From positions 62,001 through 126,000 of the forward strand of contig CAUJNA010001735.1 in NCBI GenBank assembly GCA_963377175.1: a DNA stretch of 64,000 nucleotides. Direction: 5' to 3'. The notes under the pieces are model-generated. The model was not told the origin of the DNA, ran no database searches, and saw nothing but the letters and a program-made list of their open reading frames with translations. This DNA comes from Effrenium voratum (taxonomy: Eukaryota; Sar; Dinophyceae; Suessiales; Symbiodiniaceae). Below are positions 1 to 11,097 of the stretch, one piece after another. The translations under genes and the position numbers were made by a program. Each line of letters starts with the position of its first letter. Position 1 is the first letter of the stretch.

Positions 1-121
1 TGTGATGGTCTCCCTCGCAATCAGGTTGCTTTCAGATGTTGGGTAAATCAGCCGTTAGGGTTGGCTGGGACGCACATGGTGGCTCTCCTTTGGCTTCCGG
101 GAAAACCAATCTGATAAGGGT

Positions 122-211
122 ACCTGGACCCTCAAACTACCCATGAAAATTGGGTATTGCTCCAACATTCTGGGGTGATTCCCCAATTGTTTGGGTAGTT
201 TGAGGGTCCAG
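122..211. repeat. Hairpin repeat, family H1
   Basis: The left arm ACCTGGACCCTCAAACTACC is mirrored by a right arm GGGTAGTTTGAGGGTCCAG, so the 90-bp unit can fold into a hairpin. Related copies lie at 869-959, 2858-2912 (left arm only) and, more diverged, 61820-61940 and 62026-62047. It is probably a non-autonomous TIR element. No coding potential. Confidence 0.75.
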
Positions 212-447
212 CTCAGATCTGGACCAATGATTCGGCGAGCTGCAAACTCCAAACTCAGTGATGAAGTTCGCCAGATCCCGGGGCAGAGGCCTGTCACCTA
301 AAGGTGTTCCCAAAATGAGGGGAGGGGGGTTGTTCTTGGGGGTCCCTGGGTCGGGCCAGAACCCATTCGGACTGCTTTCTTGAGTGTTGGCATCAAACTG
401 GAAAGGAACCCTTTGATTTCAAAGAATAAGCCATGGTTGTTGTTGGG

Positions 448-558
448 AAACATTGGACACATTTTGCTTATTGTGGTTTAGTGGTTGGAATCCAACCACT
501 CAACTGCTTAAAAATAGATTTGTTTGCTCCCCTTCCAACGTCAACCAAGTTCCCTTGG
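448..558. repeat. Interspersed repeat, pair with 6838-6955
   Basis: The stretch from the 'tgcttattgtggtttagtggttg' region through 'caacgtcaaccaag' recurs at 6838-6955 with scattered differences and a T-run insertion. It contains a short inverted repeat (GTGGTTG..AATCCAACCAC). No exon is seen between 1 and 1023. Confidence 0.6.
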
Positions 559-599
559 CAGCGAAATGCTTCCCATGTTGTTCAGGCGTGAGCGCCAGC

Positions 600-830
600 A
601 TGACTGGGTGTTCCTTGTCTCACTTCCCGAGTTCTTGGACTAAAATAAAAATAAAAACTGTGAAGACGATTTTGGCCAACAACAAGTTCAGACTTTTTGT
701 TGGACCATCCAGTCGGGAAGTGATTTTTCCTATCCATTGAAGAGCACACACGAAAGGGGTATACCAAGGCCAAACCAAGGGAACCCACCCACATGGCTTG
801 CCTCACTTCCTGAGTTCATGTACTTCACTT
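600..830. repeat. Interspersed repeat related to 40891-41010
   Basis: Both places carry CTCACTTCCTGAGTTCATG next to a block resembling 'gaagacaatgttggtggtaa' and 'cactcagcaagtgag'. Weaker relatives lie near 40335-40400 and 53521-53585. The open frames here are accidental: their base composition is unlike the GC3-rich exons elsewhere. Confidence 0.5.
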
Positions 831-868
831 TTAGGGGTTGGGCCGTTTTAGTGGCAAACAAAAAGTTT

Positions 869-959
869 GCCTGGACCCTCAAACTGCCCTGAAAAAATGG
901 AAATCACTCACAATTTTGAGGCAACACCCAATTTTGTTTGGTAGTTTGAGGGTTTCGGT
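869..959. repeat. Hairpin repeat, family H1
   Basis: Second copy of the H1 hairpin. The left arm reads CTGGACCCTCAAACTGCCC and the right arm GTAGTTTGAGGGTTTCGGT. The right arm has drifted more than in the first copy. Confidence 0.65.
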
Positions 960-1023
960 GGACGTGTTTTTTGGCCCAACTCGATGGGAAGTGAGTCACT
1001 CGGTCTGAAATTTTGGGTCCGAG

Positions 1024-1072
1024 GCTGGCGGCCTACCAGGCGTCCCTCAACGCCAACAAAGATGCGGGACAG
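1024..1072 (+). CDS. Candidate internal exon (LAAYQASLNANKDAGQ)
   Basis: An AG acceptor at 1022-1023 and a CAG|GT donor at 1073 bound a 49-bp exon. It reads LAAYQASLNANKDAGQ with nearly every third base G or C, unlike the AT-richer flanks. The protein piece is alanine-rich and probably helical. The family is not recognised, and no partner exon could be joined with certainty. Confidence 0.4.
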
Positions 1073-1165
1073 GTCACTGCCGGCGCCCCAAGCCGTACCT
1101 AAACGTCGGCGAGCGCGAGCCTAAACGCGAGCGTGTTTTTGTTTTTTTGTTTGCCCGTCTTTTCT

Positions 1166-1283
1166 TCCATTTGCTGAAATGAGTACTTTTCTCTCTTTTT
1201 TCCCCTGTTAGTTTTAAAGGGAATCTATCACTACTGGAAATATATTTTTTTTTTTCCGAGGGTCTTAACCAAATTTTGGAAGT
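1166..1283. mobile_element. R2 family TIR element
   Basis: It starts CTTCCATTTGCT, has the family core GTTTTAAAGGGAATCTATC, and ends ACCAAATTTTGGAAG. Family ends are CTTCCATTTGCTTAAG and its inverse. Other copies are at 22842-22931, 27618-27677, 39940-40021, 41037-41137, 41719-41826, 43160-43242 and 46700-46797. In several of these the final AAG is a splice acceptor. Confidence 0.7.
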
Positions 1284-1769
1284 TGTTATTTTGAAGAAGG
1301 GCAGGGTGGCGGGACCAAAGGGTTTATCCAACCACTTCCGAGATACAAGGGAATCTCCCCCTGACTTACGCGCCAGCGAACATGTTTGTCCCTGAATTGC
1401 AGACGTGCCGTCCCATAGTCCTAAGTCCATTCAATTAGACCCTCTTTTTCCTGAAGGTCTTTTTAGATGCCGGTTCCATCGCAAGCCCTTTCTGTTTCAT
1501 CACAGAAGTGGGTTCTATTTTCCACAGCCCTGTTGAAGGCTGCTAAGTGGGTGTGTCTTCTTTTTGAGGGTACCCCTTGTTTGCGGGTGTAAGGAAAAAC
1601 CAAAAGGAAAGCCACCGTTGTGAAAGCACTCTAAAAACGGCACGACTCGCTTTTCCGTGCACTGGACCTATCACCTGAGCAGATTTGTTTTGTCTGTTTT
1701 TTTTTCCCGCTTAGTATTCGGGGGAACTCCTTTCATGTTGCGGAGGCACCACGCAGGCAATTCTGGTGG

Positions 1770-1970
1770 AGAAGCGATTCGCGTAGGCAGTCCGCGTAGG
1801 TTGTTCAACACAACCCTACGTAGGCAGGTTCACGCCGTTTTTGTTCCCTTTTGGTATGACCGCCCGAGAAGTCGGCGTAGGCACTCCGCGTAGGCGCTTG
1901 TTGCCGCGTAGGCTCGGGTAGGCACCCTTCTATGGTTTTGCACATGTGCGGAGGCGCCACGTAGGCAAAA
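1770..1970. repeat. Short dispersed repeat, CGCGTAGGCA-like
   Basis: The motif CGTAGG, often as CGCGTAGGC, occurs about eight times within 200 bases, sometimes directly repeated and sometimes 20-40 bases apart. The rest of 1284-2047 shows no gene. Confidence 0.6.
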
Positions 1971-2047
1971 GCCAATGTTTTGTCTTACAGTAGCGCAGAC
2001 TAAACTTCAGATGACAGAACTTGCAGTGCAGCGCCGCCTTCAACCAC

Positions 2048-2214
2048 TCATTGTTTGCTGGACGTGCTGGTGTTCCACTGGGTGATCTCACGCAGCTTGA
2101 GCATGAGCTTGCAATGGACGAGAACGGGTGGGAACTCAAGCAGCTCCAAGAAACGCTGGCTGATGGTCTCCTTTCGCTGTCCCGAGTGGGCCGGAGCACT
2201 CTTCGGAGCCAGTC
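2048..2214 (-). CDS. Candidate terminal exon, minus strand
   Basis: On the minus strand a pyrimidine-rich acceptor (cccttcttctag) is followed by an open frame beginning LAPKSAPAHSGQ and ending NTSTSSKQ before TGA. About two thirds of third positions are G or C, better than the overlapping plus frame. The middle part (ISQRFLELLEFPPVL) looks helical. The product is unknown. An overlapping plus-strand frame (LTQLEHELAMDENGW) remains an alternative. Confidence 0.35.
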
Positions 2215-2857
2215 CTAGAAGAAGGGTCAAAGGGTAGCTTTTTTCCACGGTCAAATGCGAAGGTAGCCTTTTCCATCCCTTCGCAAGCTTTTCCTTTGCA
2301 GCTTTCAAGGGTAGAGTCCAGTGGCTTGAAACACTTGCAGAAGGTGCTCAAGATTGAGGTGTCTCAAATGGCTTCCCTTGCTTGGCTCAAGCCATAGGAC
2401 TACCAGTGTATAGGGCGCTCACTGGTCGGTTTGTGCAAAGAAAGTGAAAGCAAGCCATGGGCAAGGCCCCGAAGAACAGTTCAGAGTCGCTGGAAGTTGT
2501 TTGCGGCAACCCTTGTGGAACAGTGGGTCTTGGTTTCAGTTACCCAAGCATGGTCCACGTTGGCATCAGAAAGGATGGTGTGCCACAACCATGGTGGCAA
2601 CTATTTGTTGCAACCAGCAATTGCCTGCTTCAAGAAAGCAGGGCCCCCATTTCCCCCAGCGGGTTGGGGTCGAAAAGTGTGGGTTTCATTGCATGGAAAC
2701 CAATAAACGGATCAACTCTTGAGGGGAGTTCTTTTTGACCACATATCCAGCCGAGATTAAGCGATGCTCAGGAGCAGAAGAGCGGAGCCTTTGAAAGGAT
2801 GAAGGGCGATGATCCGAATTGGTGACTTGGTCCAACGTCAACTCAGACATGTTGAGG

Positions 2858-2912
2858 CTACCTGGACCCTCAAACTACCCTTTAAATTGGGGAATCACCC
2901 CAAAATGTTGGG
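2858..2912. repeat. Hairpin repeat H1, left half
   Basis: It matches the left arm and central part of H1 (ACCTGGACCCTCAAACTACC) but no right arm is found within 100 bases. A possible right arm (CAGTTTGAGGGGTCCAGG) lies at 3338-3356. The rest of 2215-3748 shows no supportable gene. Confidence 0.55.
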
Positions 2913-3748
2913 TCAATTCACTTCCTACTTTGACATACCCATGCCAGATGGACATGTTTTGACCATCCCCCCTTTATGTCCTCCTTTGGCTGGCAATGCA
3001 AAGTGAGGTTCCTCCAAGTACAGCGATGCTTTATGGGGGACAGCAGGAACCCGGTCCAGGGCTGCAATCAGTTTTCCCGCGAGTCATTGTCAGGCGTGAT
3101 ATTGGTTTTTCTGGGGTGGATGGAAGAAATCTAAACATATCCAGGTGTATCGACTTCGATGTCGCCTGTCCTTTTACAGGGACCCACTTGACTGCTCTGG
3201 CCGACCTTTGCTTTGGCCTGAAGCAAACGCAGTCTTTCGACTTTTGATTTCCGCCCGCCCGTCCTCCTCTCTTAGATGGTTTCCACCCACCCAGCAGTGC
3301 CCCCAATGGGTACTTAAACCCAAAGGGAATTCACCCTTTCCAGGCCAGTTTGAGGGGTCCAGGTGCCCATTACATGCAACATACGTGTCTACTGTGTCTA
3401 TATCTAAGCATACTACGTGTATGTCTATGTCAGTGCATGTAGATGCGGGGGATTTCCCCAATCTGCCTATGTCCCTTCGGGGAAAGAAAAATCACACTCC
3501 AGGGGTCATTGTGTGATACAAGTAGGACACAGTGTGGTTTTTGACAGTACTTTTTTTTTGTATTGTTGAGATCAGACTAAGTCCAAGTGTACCTTTGGAT
3601 TGTACTTTTGGGGGACCAGGTTGAGCCATGTTTTTCTAGATTTCTCTTTGAGCTTTTTGGATTTTATTTTCCCATTATTCTATTCTGCGCTTTCCTCTCA
3701 GAGAGGGTCCCCTAAAACAGAAGCACCCATGACCCATGTCTTTTTTAG

Positions 3749-4009
3749 TCCTTGGCAGATCTTAGGCGCGTGAAGACCAGCGAGGGCCAAGCCACCTTGG
3801 CAGACATCAAGAAGCGGCGGCGCGACGAATTGGAGGAGGCCCAGGAGGAAGGCGTCAGCAGGAGCCTTCGTCGTTGGGGTGCGCCTTTGGACTCCATGAG
3901 GAAAGTAAATGGCCCGGAAAATGCGCCTTTGGACTCGAGGAGGAAAGTAAATGGACCGGAGGCCTCTTCGGGCGACCAAGAGGTAGCCGACAATTTGTAT
4001 GACTCATGA
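3749..4009 (+). CDS. Exon with basic coiled segment and 14-residue tandem duplication
   Basis: A strong acceptor (cttttttag) precedes an open frame of 86 codons ending TGA. The first 43 codons (ADLRRVKTSEGQ...IKKRRRDELEEAQEEG) are GC3-rich, charged and helical, like a nuclear or cytoskeletal coiled segment. Then a 14-residue unit (APLDS-x-RKVNGPE-x) occurs twice in frame as a 42-bp duplication. A possible donor at 3879 would end the exon before the duplication. Unrecognised family. Confidence 0.45.
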   Translation, partial: SLADLRRVKTSEGQATLADIKKRRRDELEEAQEEGVSRSLRRWGAPLDSMRKVNGPENAPLDSRRKVNGPEASSGDQEVADNLYDS

Positions 4010-4742
4010 CTGTTGACGCTTTACTTCCCAGACCCAGCTTTTGATCATTGCGAGGACCACCTGCATAAGAATCCCCGATGATTACTCCCAAGTTGACCTT
4101 GATCCTGAGATATCCTGGTCCCCTGAAACAGGATGAAACAGGGCTCCGCAATGTCCTCTTGAACATCACCCAAGCAAAAGGAGACTAAGCTCACCCAGCA
4201 AAAAGGACACTAAACTCAAAATCGCCCAGGGCGAACCTAAGAACTCTGCTCCATACGCAACTCAACGTACGCAAGATGTCACTTTTGGCCCTGGGCCGCT
4301 CTAGCAGTGGACTGCCTTTGGCAGCCAGCACGTATGCGCAAAAACCCTTCCCCCACTCAAACAAGAAAAGTAACCCCAATTGTTACAGCTTTTTTTCTTT
4401 CTTTATGTTAGAGCTGTATCCTGGGGTGAAAACGACCGTGAAGACAATGCGGGTTTCTATAACCACCGTTGTTTACCTAAGGATTGTTATCATCTAAATT
4501 GCGTCAACCGTTCTGTTTATGGGGTTGAACCCTAGGGTGTACCATCACGTGTGTGCAATTCAGAGTTTGACTCAATTGGTTTTCGCTCTTCCAATTGAAG
4601 TTCATGAGAGCCTGCTTTGTGCCCACCGAGCTCGATGTCTTCTTGAGCGAAGCAGCTCAGCGTGCAGCCAAAAACATAGTTTCACAGCTGGCTGGTCCAA
4701 ACGGTGCGCGTGTGTGTTTCCGACAACCCTTCTTCTTCTCAG

Positions 4743-4864
4743 GTTGACGGGGAGCCAAAAGTGAGGCTGGTGATGCTAGATGTTGCCACCCCTGCAGAAA
4801 AAAGCACTAGGAAAAAAAAGCAGCCCTGGGAAAGAAGGCAAAGACCTCTACCTCCATGGGAGGG
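4743..4864 (+). CDS. Candidate exon (VDGEPKVRLVMLDV)
   Basis: A textbook acceptor (cttcttcttctcag) opens a phase-0 frame VDGEPKVRLVMLDV followed by a lysine/arginine-rich stretch (STRKKKQPWERRQ). The likely donor is GGG|GTCAGA near 4865; the frame stays open to 4925. The basic tail could be a nuclear targeting stretch, which is an inference. Product unknown. Confidence 0.45.
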
Positions 4865-5242
4865 GTCAGAGGCGGGGAAAAAACAAAAGCAACAACATCA
4901 TAAGCCTCAAGCCCTCGCCCCCTAGACCAGACCCAAGCCCCCCAAGCCCTCGCACCCTGAAGCCTCCATACTGAAGCAACAAGGCACAAGTGCCAAAAAG
5001 CCTATGGTCTTTGTTTCTTGGGAACATGATAGTGGAAGGTATTTGTTTCTTGGGACGATGCTAGTGGAGAGCAATCACCCAGGCTCTTTGTTTGGCATGT
5101 CTGCTCAGGCTGTTTTTGTTGCACGACATGTGAAAGCTTTGCAGGAGGAGTCGTCCGCTCACGCCCTGCAAGGTGTTTGTTTGATCGCAAATATGAGAGC
5201 ACACGCAGGTGTCCCACATGACTTTGTTGCATTTTGCTTGTT

Positions 5243-5325
5243 AGGACTTCAACTTATTGCTAACTACTGGGTTTTCCATTAAGCCACTAAAGGTTAAACT
5301 TTATCAGGGAAGCAGAAAGCAACCG
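5243..5325. repeat. Interspersed repeat, family R5
   Basis: The pattern 'ttaggactt...gggttttccattaa...aaaggttaaactttt...agcagaaagcaaccgag' recurs at 7550-7640, 53085-53180 and, more diverged, 55225-55300. It has a short internal palindrome (AGTTAAACTTT). No coding. Confidence 0.65.
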
Positions 5326-5362
5326 AGTGATGAAGGGCTTTTTTGAGCAGTTCTTAAGCAAA

Positions 5363-5470
5363 CATGGCTGTGGGTCAAAGATATCGGTGCCCGAAATGGA
5401 ACCCTGGGAAATGGAAACGATGACTAAAACCGGCGGTTCCCTGGTGGTTTAATTTCGACCCATACCCACA
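5363..5470. mobile_element. M3 family TIR element
   Basis: The left end CATGGCTGTGGGTCAAA is mirrored by TTTCGACCCATACCCACA on the right. Sister copies are at 29039-29147, 49075-49171 and 49490-49585. It lies upstream of the acceptor of the next exon (5526), so it is probably intronic. Confidence 0.65.
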
Positions 5471-5525
5471 TCGTGAAGCCCACAGGGTGCATGGGGGCGC
5501 AATTCTAGGGAACACCCACATGCAG

Positions 5526-5618
5526 CTTCTCATGCTTGCCTTTCTCAAGGCTCTTGCCTCACGCAGGAAATTCAAGATCCAGAATTTCACCAGCGAAGAT
5601 AGCGCCGTCCTCTCCTGA
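5526..5618 (+). CDS. Candidate C-terminal exon
   Basis: The acceptor cccacatgcag opens a phase-0 frame LLMLAFLKALASRRKF...SEDSAVLS ending at TGA, 30 residues, GC3-rich. The first half is a hydrophobic helix followed by basic residues. It probably ends the plus-strand gene to which 4743-4864 may belong, but the join is not proven. The antisense frame over the same bases is judged a shadow. Confidence 0.45.
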   Translation, partial: LLMLAFLKALASRRKFKIQNFTSEDSAVLS

Positions 5619-6027
5619 GCAAAGCGCTTGTACTTGGGTGTTTTAAACATAGCTTTATAAGATGGCAAAAAAGCATGGCTAGACGGGGGCGAACCCTGGT
5701 TGCTCCGCCTTCATCCATGGTTCTAACTTGCTTGCCTGACTTGTATCCATGGTTATAACCAGCTTACCCGGCGTCGGTTGAACATCCAAGTAGAGCCTTC
5801 GTCGTAGCCTTCGAAAGGTGCACACACGTCTTCAGGTGGTGGGCGAAAAGACCATCGTCTCGCACTACTGCTCCATATGCTGCTTGGTTTGGCAAGAGCA
5901 CATGTATGTATTTGTTTTCTACTGTACTTGTCTTCTTGGACTTGGCATGAAGGGAAACCAAACGGACCCCGCTTGATTCCCCCCCCCTTCCCATTTTGTG
6001 GGAGCTGGCAAGTTTGGACACAGATCC

Positions 6028-6170
6028 ATACTGTGGATGGACGAAATCCTGCAGCACTTCGAAACCATGGCTGAAACCCATTGTTTGTTGGTATTTCCAG
6101 GGGAATCATCCTTCATTCCAGGGTTTCTGAATGGTGGTGCGAAATGGATTTCGCAACCATCCACAGTATT
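6028..6170. mobile_element. M2 family TIR element
   Basis: Perfect 13-bp inverted ends: ATACTGTGGATGG at the left and CCATCCACAGTAT at the right, with GAAATCC-type similarity continuing inward. The sister copy is at 29359-29485; a fragment (GCTGTGGATGGAC) lies near 62570. Both full copies continue into TCCTCCTTTTGGGCCAGCTT, so the true unit extends about 18 bases further. Confidence 0.8.
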
Positions 6171-8739
6171 CCTCCTTTTGGGCCAGCTTAAAGCGAATTT
6201 CGGTTTGGAGGCATAAGCGCAAACATTGGGAGCCCTGTTTGCTCTCCCGCAAGCTGGGGCGTTTGGAGTCAGCGCCAAGCCTCGGCCTGCGACACTGCTC
6301 TCGCCAGGTGGGGAGCACTGTGTAGCCGCCGATGTGAAGCTTCTGAAGCTGCCCAGGAGAAAAACCGCCGCTTGGGTCCAGTCATTCGCTCGGAGGGAGA
6401 GCGTGGAGTTGGGGAAGACCATTTCTCAGTGGTTCGGTGGCACCAATTAGTTTTCCCTCTTTTTTTTGGTGGCTGCGCCACGAAAAATCCAGTCTTCCCC
6501 AAAAAGGGTTCCTTTTTTTTCAGGGTCTCTGAACAAGTGAGATTTTGGTGGGTGCAATGGCGAGCTGAAGAGCAGGCTGATCAGATAAGAATCTTTACAA
6601 AGTGCGCAAACCTTGCCCCAGTTGGTTGAGCTAGACACGTAGACATGCAGCTGCTCAACCGACAAGCTCAGCTGAGCTGAATTGCGAGCTTGCGGGTTGC
6701 AGGTAGGGTGAAGATCAATTGCGTGCCCAGCCAAGGATAGATCCTTCGCATTGGAGGAGGCGGCAGCTTCATGGGTTGCGCTTTACGTATGTTGCCTTGC
6801 ATTGGACTTTGGACTTTGGCCGGCGAGTCGAGGAATTCATGGTTGTTGTTCACATTTTTGCTTATTGTGGTTTAGTGGTTGAAATCCAACCACTTTAGTG
6901 CTGATTTTTTTTGTTTTTTTGCTCCCCAAACCCAACGTCAACCAGGAATTTTCGTGTTTTTTGCGCGTCGTTTTCGAGGCCGCCTACTTTCACAAGAAGT
7001 ACGCCAACTTTGGTGAAAGGACCGGCCCATGTCCCCAGCTCTGCGGTTGATGGCGGTTGACATTTATACTTCACCGGTCGGCTCTGGGCGGCATTTTGGC
7101 CGCAAAAATGGGTTGCACACAGATGTGACTCACAAGTCCGGATATTTCGGTGCTGGTTTGGGTGGGTCGTTGTTGAGGGTACCCTTTTTGGATGGTTTTC
7201 AATGTAGACATAGGGAGACCAAAAGGAACACCAACCATCTTTGGGCGCTTACAAAATGACACACCCTTCTGAAGCCCCAGATCTATCTGACATCGCCTTG
7301 CGGCACGCCGCAGCCGTTTTGCGGTCTTAAACCAGGGAGCCCATGAACACGGGTTTCTTTTTGTATCCAGCCTAGCTTTACCCACACCGAATGTAATGTC
7401 AACCCCGACGGTATTTGCATTTGGGCACCTGTTTCTGAAGGAGTGCGCAAAAGGAGTCTCAGACTCGAACTTGCACCAAGCGATCAAGCCCATCAGCAAA
7501 GCCTTTGGATGTAGAGTCCAACCCCAGCTTTGGTGCATTTAAGGGATGTTAGGACTTGAACCTTTTGCCAACTAATGAGTTTTCCATTAGACTAAAAGTT
7601 AAACTTTTAGGAGGGGAGCAGAAAGCAGCCAAGCCAGGATACTTCTGAAGCGAGCCAACGGCGTGGAGAAGCAGTTTCGCTTCTACTGCAGGCGCGATGA
7701 AATTATCTGAAACCTCTGACGTGTGATTTTGCTTGAAGCACGTAAGCGAGATATGCTTGAGCCCAGGTGCAATGGGGCGTTCACTTTTTGGTATTTGACA
7801 GCCAAACCGTGTTTGTTTTTTCTGCCCCCAAGGCACTGAGCACATTCGAAGGCTTTGGAGCCAATTCCGGTGTTTTTGCCCGTTTGTGTTAAGAACGATG
7901 CGGCCGGCTATGATTGTTTGGGGATGGACCAACCCGTCGGACCCTGGCGAAAATCGACACGACCCTTTTTGCTGCACCTTTGCTGCAAATCCCCCCGCTT
8001 TTGTTGGGAAGATGCCATCTCTTGACTCAAAAATAAATTGCTTACTATGGAAAAACATCGTTTCAATATACTTTGCCCGACACCGGGTATTTGTCTGTAG
8101 CCATGTGCCCACAGGCAGTGTCGACAGCCTTTGGGCTACCGACCGCGACCAGAGTCGGAGACAAGCTTCTGAGATGCAGCGAGCGGTTGTTGTTGTTGTT
8201 CAGCCACGGAATGGGGGTCTTTTTGATGGTACCCGATTTTGGGATGCTTTTAAGGGAAACCAAAAGGAACACCAAACCATGTTTGGGGGTTTTCAAAAAA
8301 ACAACAACAACCCCCATTGGGACTCGCAAATCATAGATTACAAGATCCTCCCCCTCCCCCTTGTTTTTTTCACTGGACAGACAGGGGGAGAAGCTCAACC
8401 CTATGGACAAATTTGGCTGCCTTAGTACTGAACCCTCAGCCGGGGTGGGAACCCTTGCTGGATGCGGATTTCACCAACCATTGAGGACCTTGCCCATTGA
8501 AGTTAAAACTCACTAGCAAATGAGTGAGACTGTTATTTGGACCCCCGAACAAGTGGTGGATTCAATCCCAAGCGAAATTATCTCCACCAATAATCATCAT
8601 ACCTGGAGCCCTCGACACCCATTCTAAAATGGTCGTCCCTAGGGGGGTCGGGTGGTTCCGCCCGTTTCGCCCCGAACCGCCCTTTTCGTCCGGAGCCATT
8701 TTTCCTGGGATGGCCAACGTTGGCTTTCCGCCGGGCGCC
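6171..8739. other. Repeat-rich stretch without a supported gene
   Basis: It contains a 60-bp segment at 6194-6253 whose inverted copy is at 29624-29683, the repeat 6838-6955, an R5 copy at 7550-7640, and two copies of a segment with GACCAAAAGGAACACCAA-type sequence (7140-7260 and 8210-8310; cf. 40670-40735). The long minus frame 7549-8112 and the plus frame 7886-8425 lack GC3 bias and overlap repeats, so they are not called. Confidence 0.55.
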
Positions 8740-10507
8740 TCAGCCACAGGGCGCTTCCTGCGCCATAAGCCAGGCCGTTCTGGCGAGAGTCTGTTCTTCT
8801 TGCACTAGCTCGTTGCGAGCTGCAGTCAAATATCTGTACAGCACTTTCAGGCTCGCCAAAGATGGGGAAACTCGTCGGCTCAACCGGCTGGTTCGTCCCA
8901 CAAAGTCTTCGCACTGAAAAGTTGATTCGGCCAGGGGACTCACGGCCACGATTTGCTTTTGGTGGGATGCATGCAGTTCGTACACCAAGTGGTTCAAAAG
9001 ATGAAGCTTTGGCTTCAATGCAAATAAACACAGTGACTTCTCATGGCTCCAGGCTACCAAGTTCCGATAAGCATAAAGGAAACCCTCTCCACCTTGGACA
9101 GCGTGTTGCAGATTGGCACCCTCAAGGAAGAAACCAGACCCAAAGAGAGCCTTCATAAATTTCAGAATGCCTTGGCATCCTCGAAGAATTTCCTGCAACA
9201 TACGATCACCTTCGAGGGCCGCTTGCTGCGTGCCCAAGAGTTCTGTTAAGAACCGGAGAAGCACAACGGTGTCAGCGCCTTTTGACCAGTGGCCCCACGG
9301 GTACGAGGCGCTGCTCTCGTACCCCAAAAGGTCAAGTGTGAGCTCCCCGCAATGCAAACTGACGCCCTTGGTGCGCTTCAAATAGCTGCGTAGGGCTCCG
9401 TTCATTTGATCAAGTCTTGATTGCAAGCTTCGCCCCTGAAACAATGTCTTTGTGGCGTACAGCAACGAGCTGGCAGCGAAATCTTTACCGGTGCCGGCGT
9501 GAAATATATGAAATAAATCAGGGCAATAAAATCGTGCCGCATTGTCCGAGTCCGTGAGGCAATATTTGAGCAAAGGGCCAGGAGAATCCCAAGGCAGCAA
9601 ATTGTGAGGACCGCATGTGCTTAGCCACTGTGGTTGTAGCGACACTTCTTCAAAGGGCAAAGCATCGCTGCCAGCTCCGCAGAGCCAGCAACACCCAAGA
9701 AGCGGAGCGGTTGCCGTCCATTTTTTTCGAATATTGTGGAACGACCGGTTGTGGAAGCCAGCTTGCTTCAAGAATGGCGCGTCGCCCGTCAACCCCAGGA
9801 TGCAGATTCGCCAGGTTTTGCCTTCCCCTTGAAAGCCATCATAGAAGAGAACTTCCAGCTCTTTGCCCCAAGCTTCAAACAAGTCTTTGAATGCCTTCTC
9901 GTCGTTCTTGTACATATGGTAGGGCATTGCGCCAAATAGCCACCTGTTTGAAAATGAGTGGCCCCGCAGGTTCACCCCCAAAGGCAGTTGGTTAGGATTC
10001 TTGCGTTTCAGCCCATGCTGCTGCATAACTCTGGAAGATGGCAAATCAACTGGGTCTTGCCGCGTGCCAGCCCCAAGCGCGCTGTAAATTGACAATATCA
10101 ATATACTGTTTTTCTTGAACCCTTAAACCGCCATCTCCATGCGCATAGTAGGGCACCAGATTTGAAAAGCGCACTCCAGGCTGCGAAAATACTTCGTGTC
10201 GTGGCTGTACTCGTTTGAGTTGGCTCCAAAATGTTTCGAATGTACGTTCGGCCTCATCCGTTGAAACCCCCAGGACTTTATGCAAAAAGCCTAAGGAGGC
10301 CAGCTCTGTTAGCAAGGCTCTGGGCTGGATAAAAGGAAATCCTGGCGTTTTACCACAGCTCACATAGCTGATCGGGATGTTGACTGCCAAGTTATGTTGC
10401 TGAAAGGCCGCAAACACGACGTTGTCTGCGTCTTTGGCCCGTCCCTTGGCAATGTGTGCCAAGGCTGGGCATGGGTCGCGTTTGGCGGCCACCTGCGCGT
10501 GCTCCAA
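8740..10507 (-). pseudogene. Multicopy dinoflagellate family protein, frameshifted
   Basis: Two minus-strand frames read as one protein. The first (10507 to about 10115, codons from HILEHAQVAAK to YAHGDGGL) passes by one extra base near 10115 into the second, which runs for about 450 codons (from FKKNSILILSIYSALGAG) to a stop at 8740. Recognisable family blocks are YAHGDGG, LSIYSALGAGT, HIFHAGTGKDFAAS, LKPKLHLLNHLVYEL and FVGRTSRLSRRVSPSLASL. I recall this type as a very abundant function-unknown family in Symbiodiniaceae genomes, possibly of DNA-transposon origin (recalled similarity, not tested). The 5' end was not found; further codons may lie at 10600-10870. Frameshift plus missing start suggests a dead copy, though an unusual splice at 10115 cannot be excluded. 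Confidence 0.6.
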
Positions 10508-10509
10508 GA

Positions 10510-11094
10510 TGTGGCTGGCCGGGGCCTCGGCGAATGCGCGCGCTTGGCGTGCGTTCGTGCCCTCAGAACCGAAACAATTAAGCTACAGTCTTCACGCACT
10601 TCGATTTGATCATAAACTGGGTCCGGACAAGGCCCAGACTCCAAAGCCGTAACGCTTTGCCAACAGTTTGGCATCATCGCTGATGGCGATGGCCGGGCCT
10701 GGCGGGGATGGATGAAGAAAGCTGATTACATAGTGCCGGTTTGTGCTTTGCAAAGCACATGCACGCCTGCATGCGGGAAGTATACTTGTCCATCTTTCCG
10801 CAAAGCCGAACATGCCAAGTCGATGGCCCCTAGTCGAACACCCTTTGTGGGCTCATCAGGAAGCATGCCGCCTAGCCCCAGATTAGGCCTTTAAACTGGT
10901 GATAGCACCAGTTCTTCAAAGGCTACCCCTGCAGCTGAACCACATTGGCTTTTCGCTTGAAAGCAAGCACTTTGCAAACAGATTTACCTCAGTTTTTTGA
11001 CCGGCCAACTGTCACATTTCAAGCGCGCAAAGCTGCGCCAGCATGCTAACTACTTGCTCAGTTTTCGAGCTTTGCCAGCCAACCGCCTGACAGG
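10510..11094. other. No supported gene; weak minus-strand frame at 10730-10870
   Basis: A minus frame (GMLPDEPTKGVRLGA...RKDGQVYFPHAG) is mildly coding-like and could be an exon of either neighbour. No splice partner was found. Confidence 0.3.
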
Positions 11095-11097
11095 CTA

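Noticed and set aside
2375..2395. CTTGGCTCAAGCC as a second DinoSL relict
   Set aside because: Only about 12 bases match and the upstream CCGTAG and TTTT parts are absent.
5375..5668. 97-codon minus frame over the 5526-5618 exon
   Set aside because: The plus frame has a good acceptor, a natural stop and better GC3; the minus frame also runs through the M3 element.
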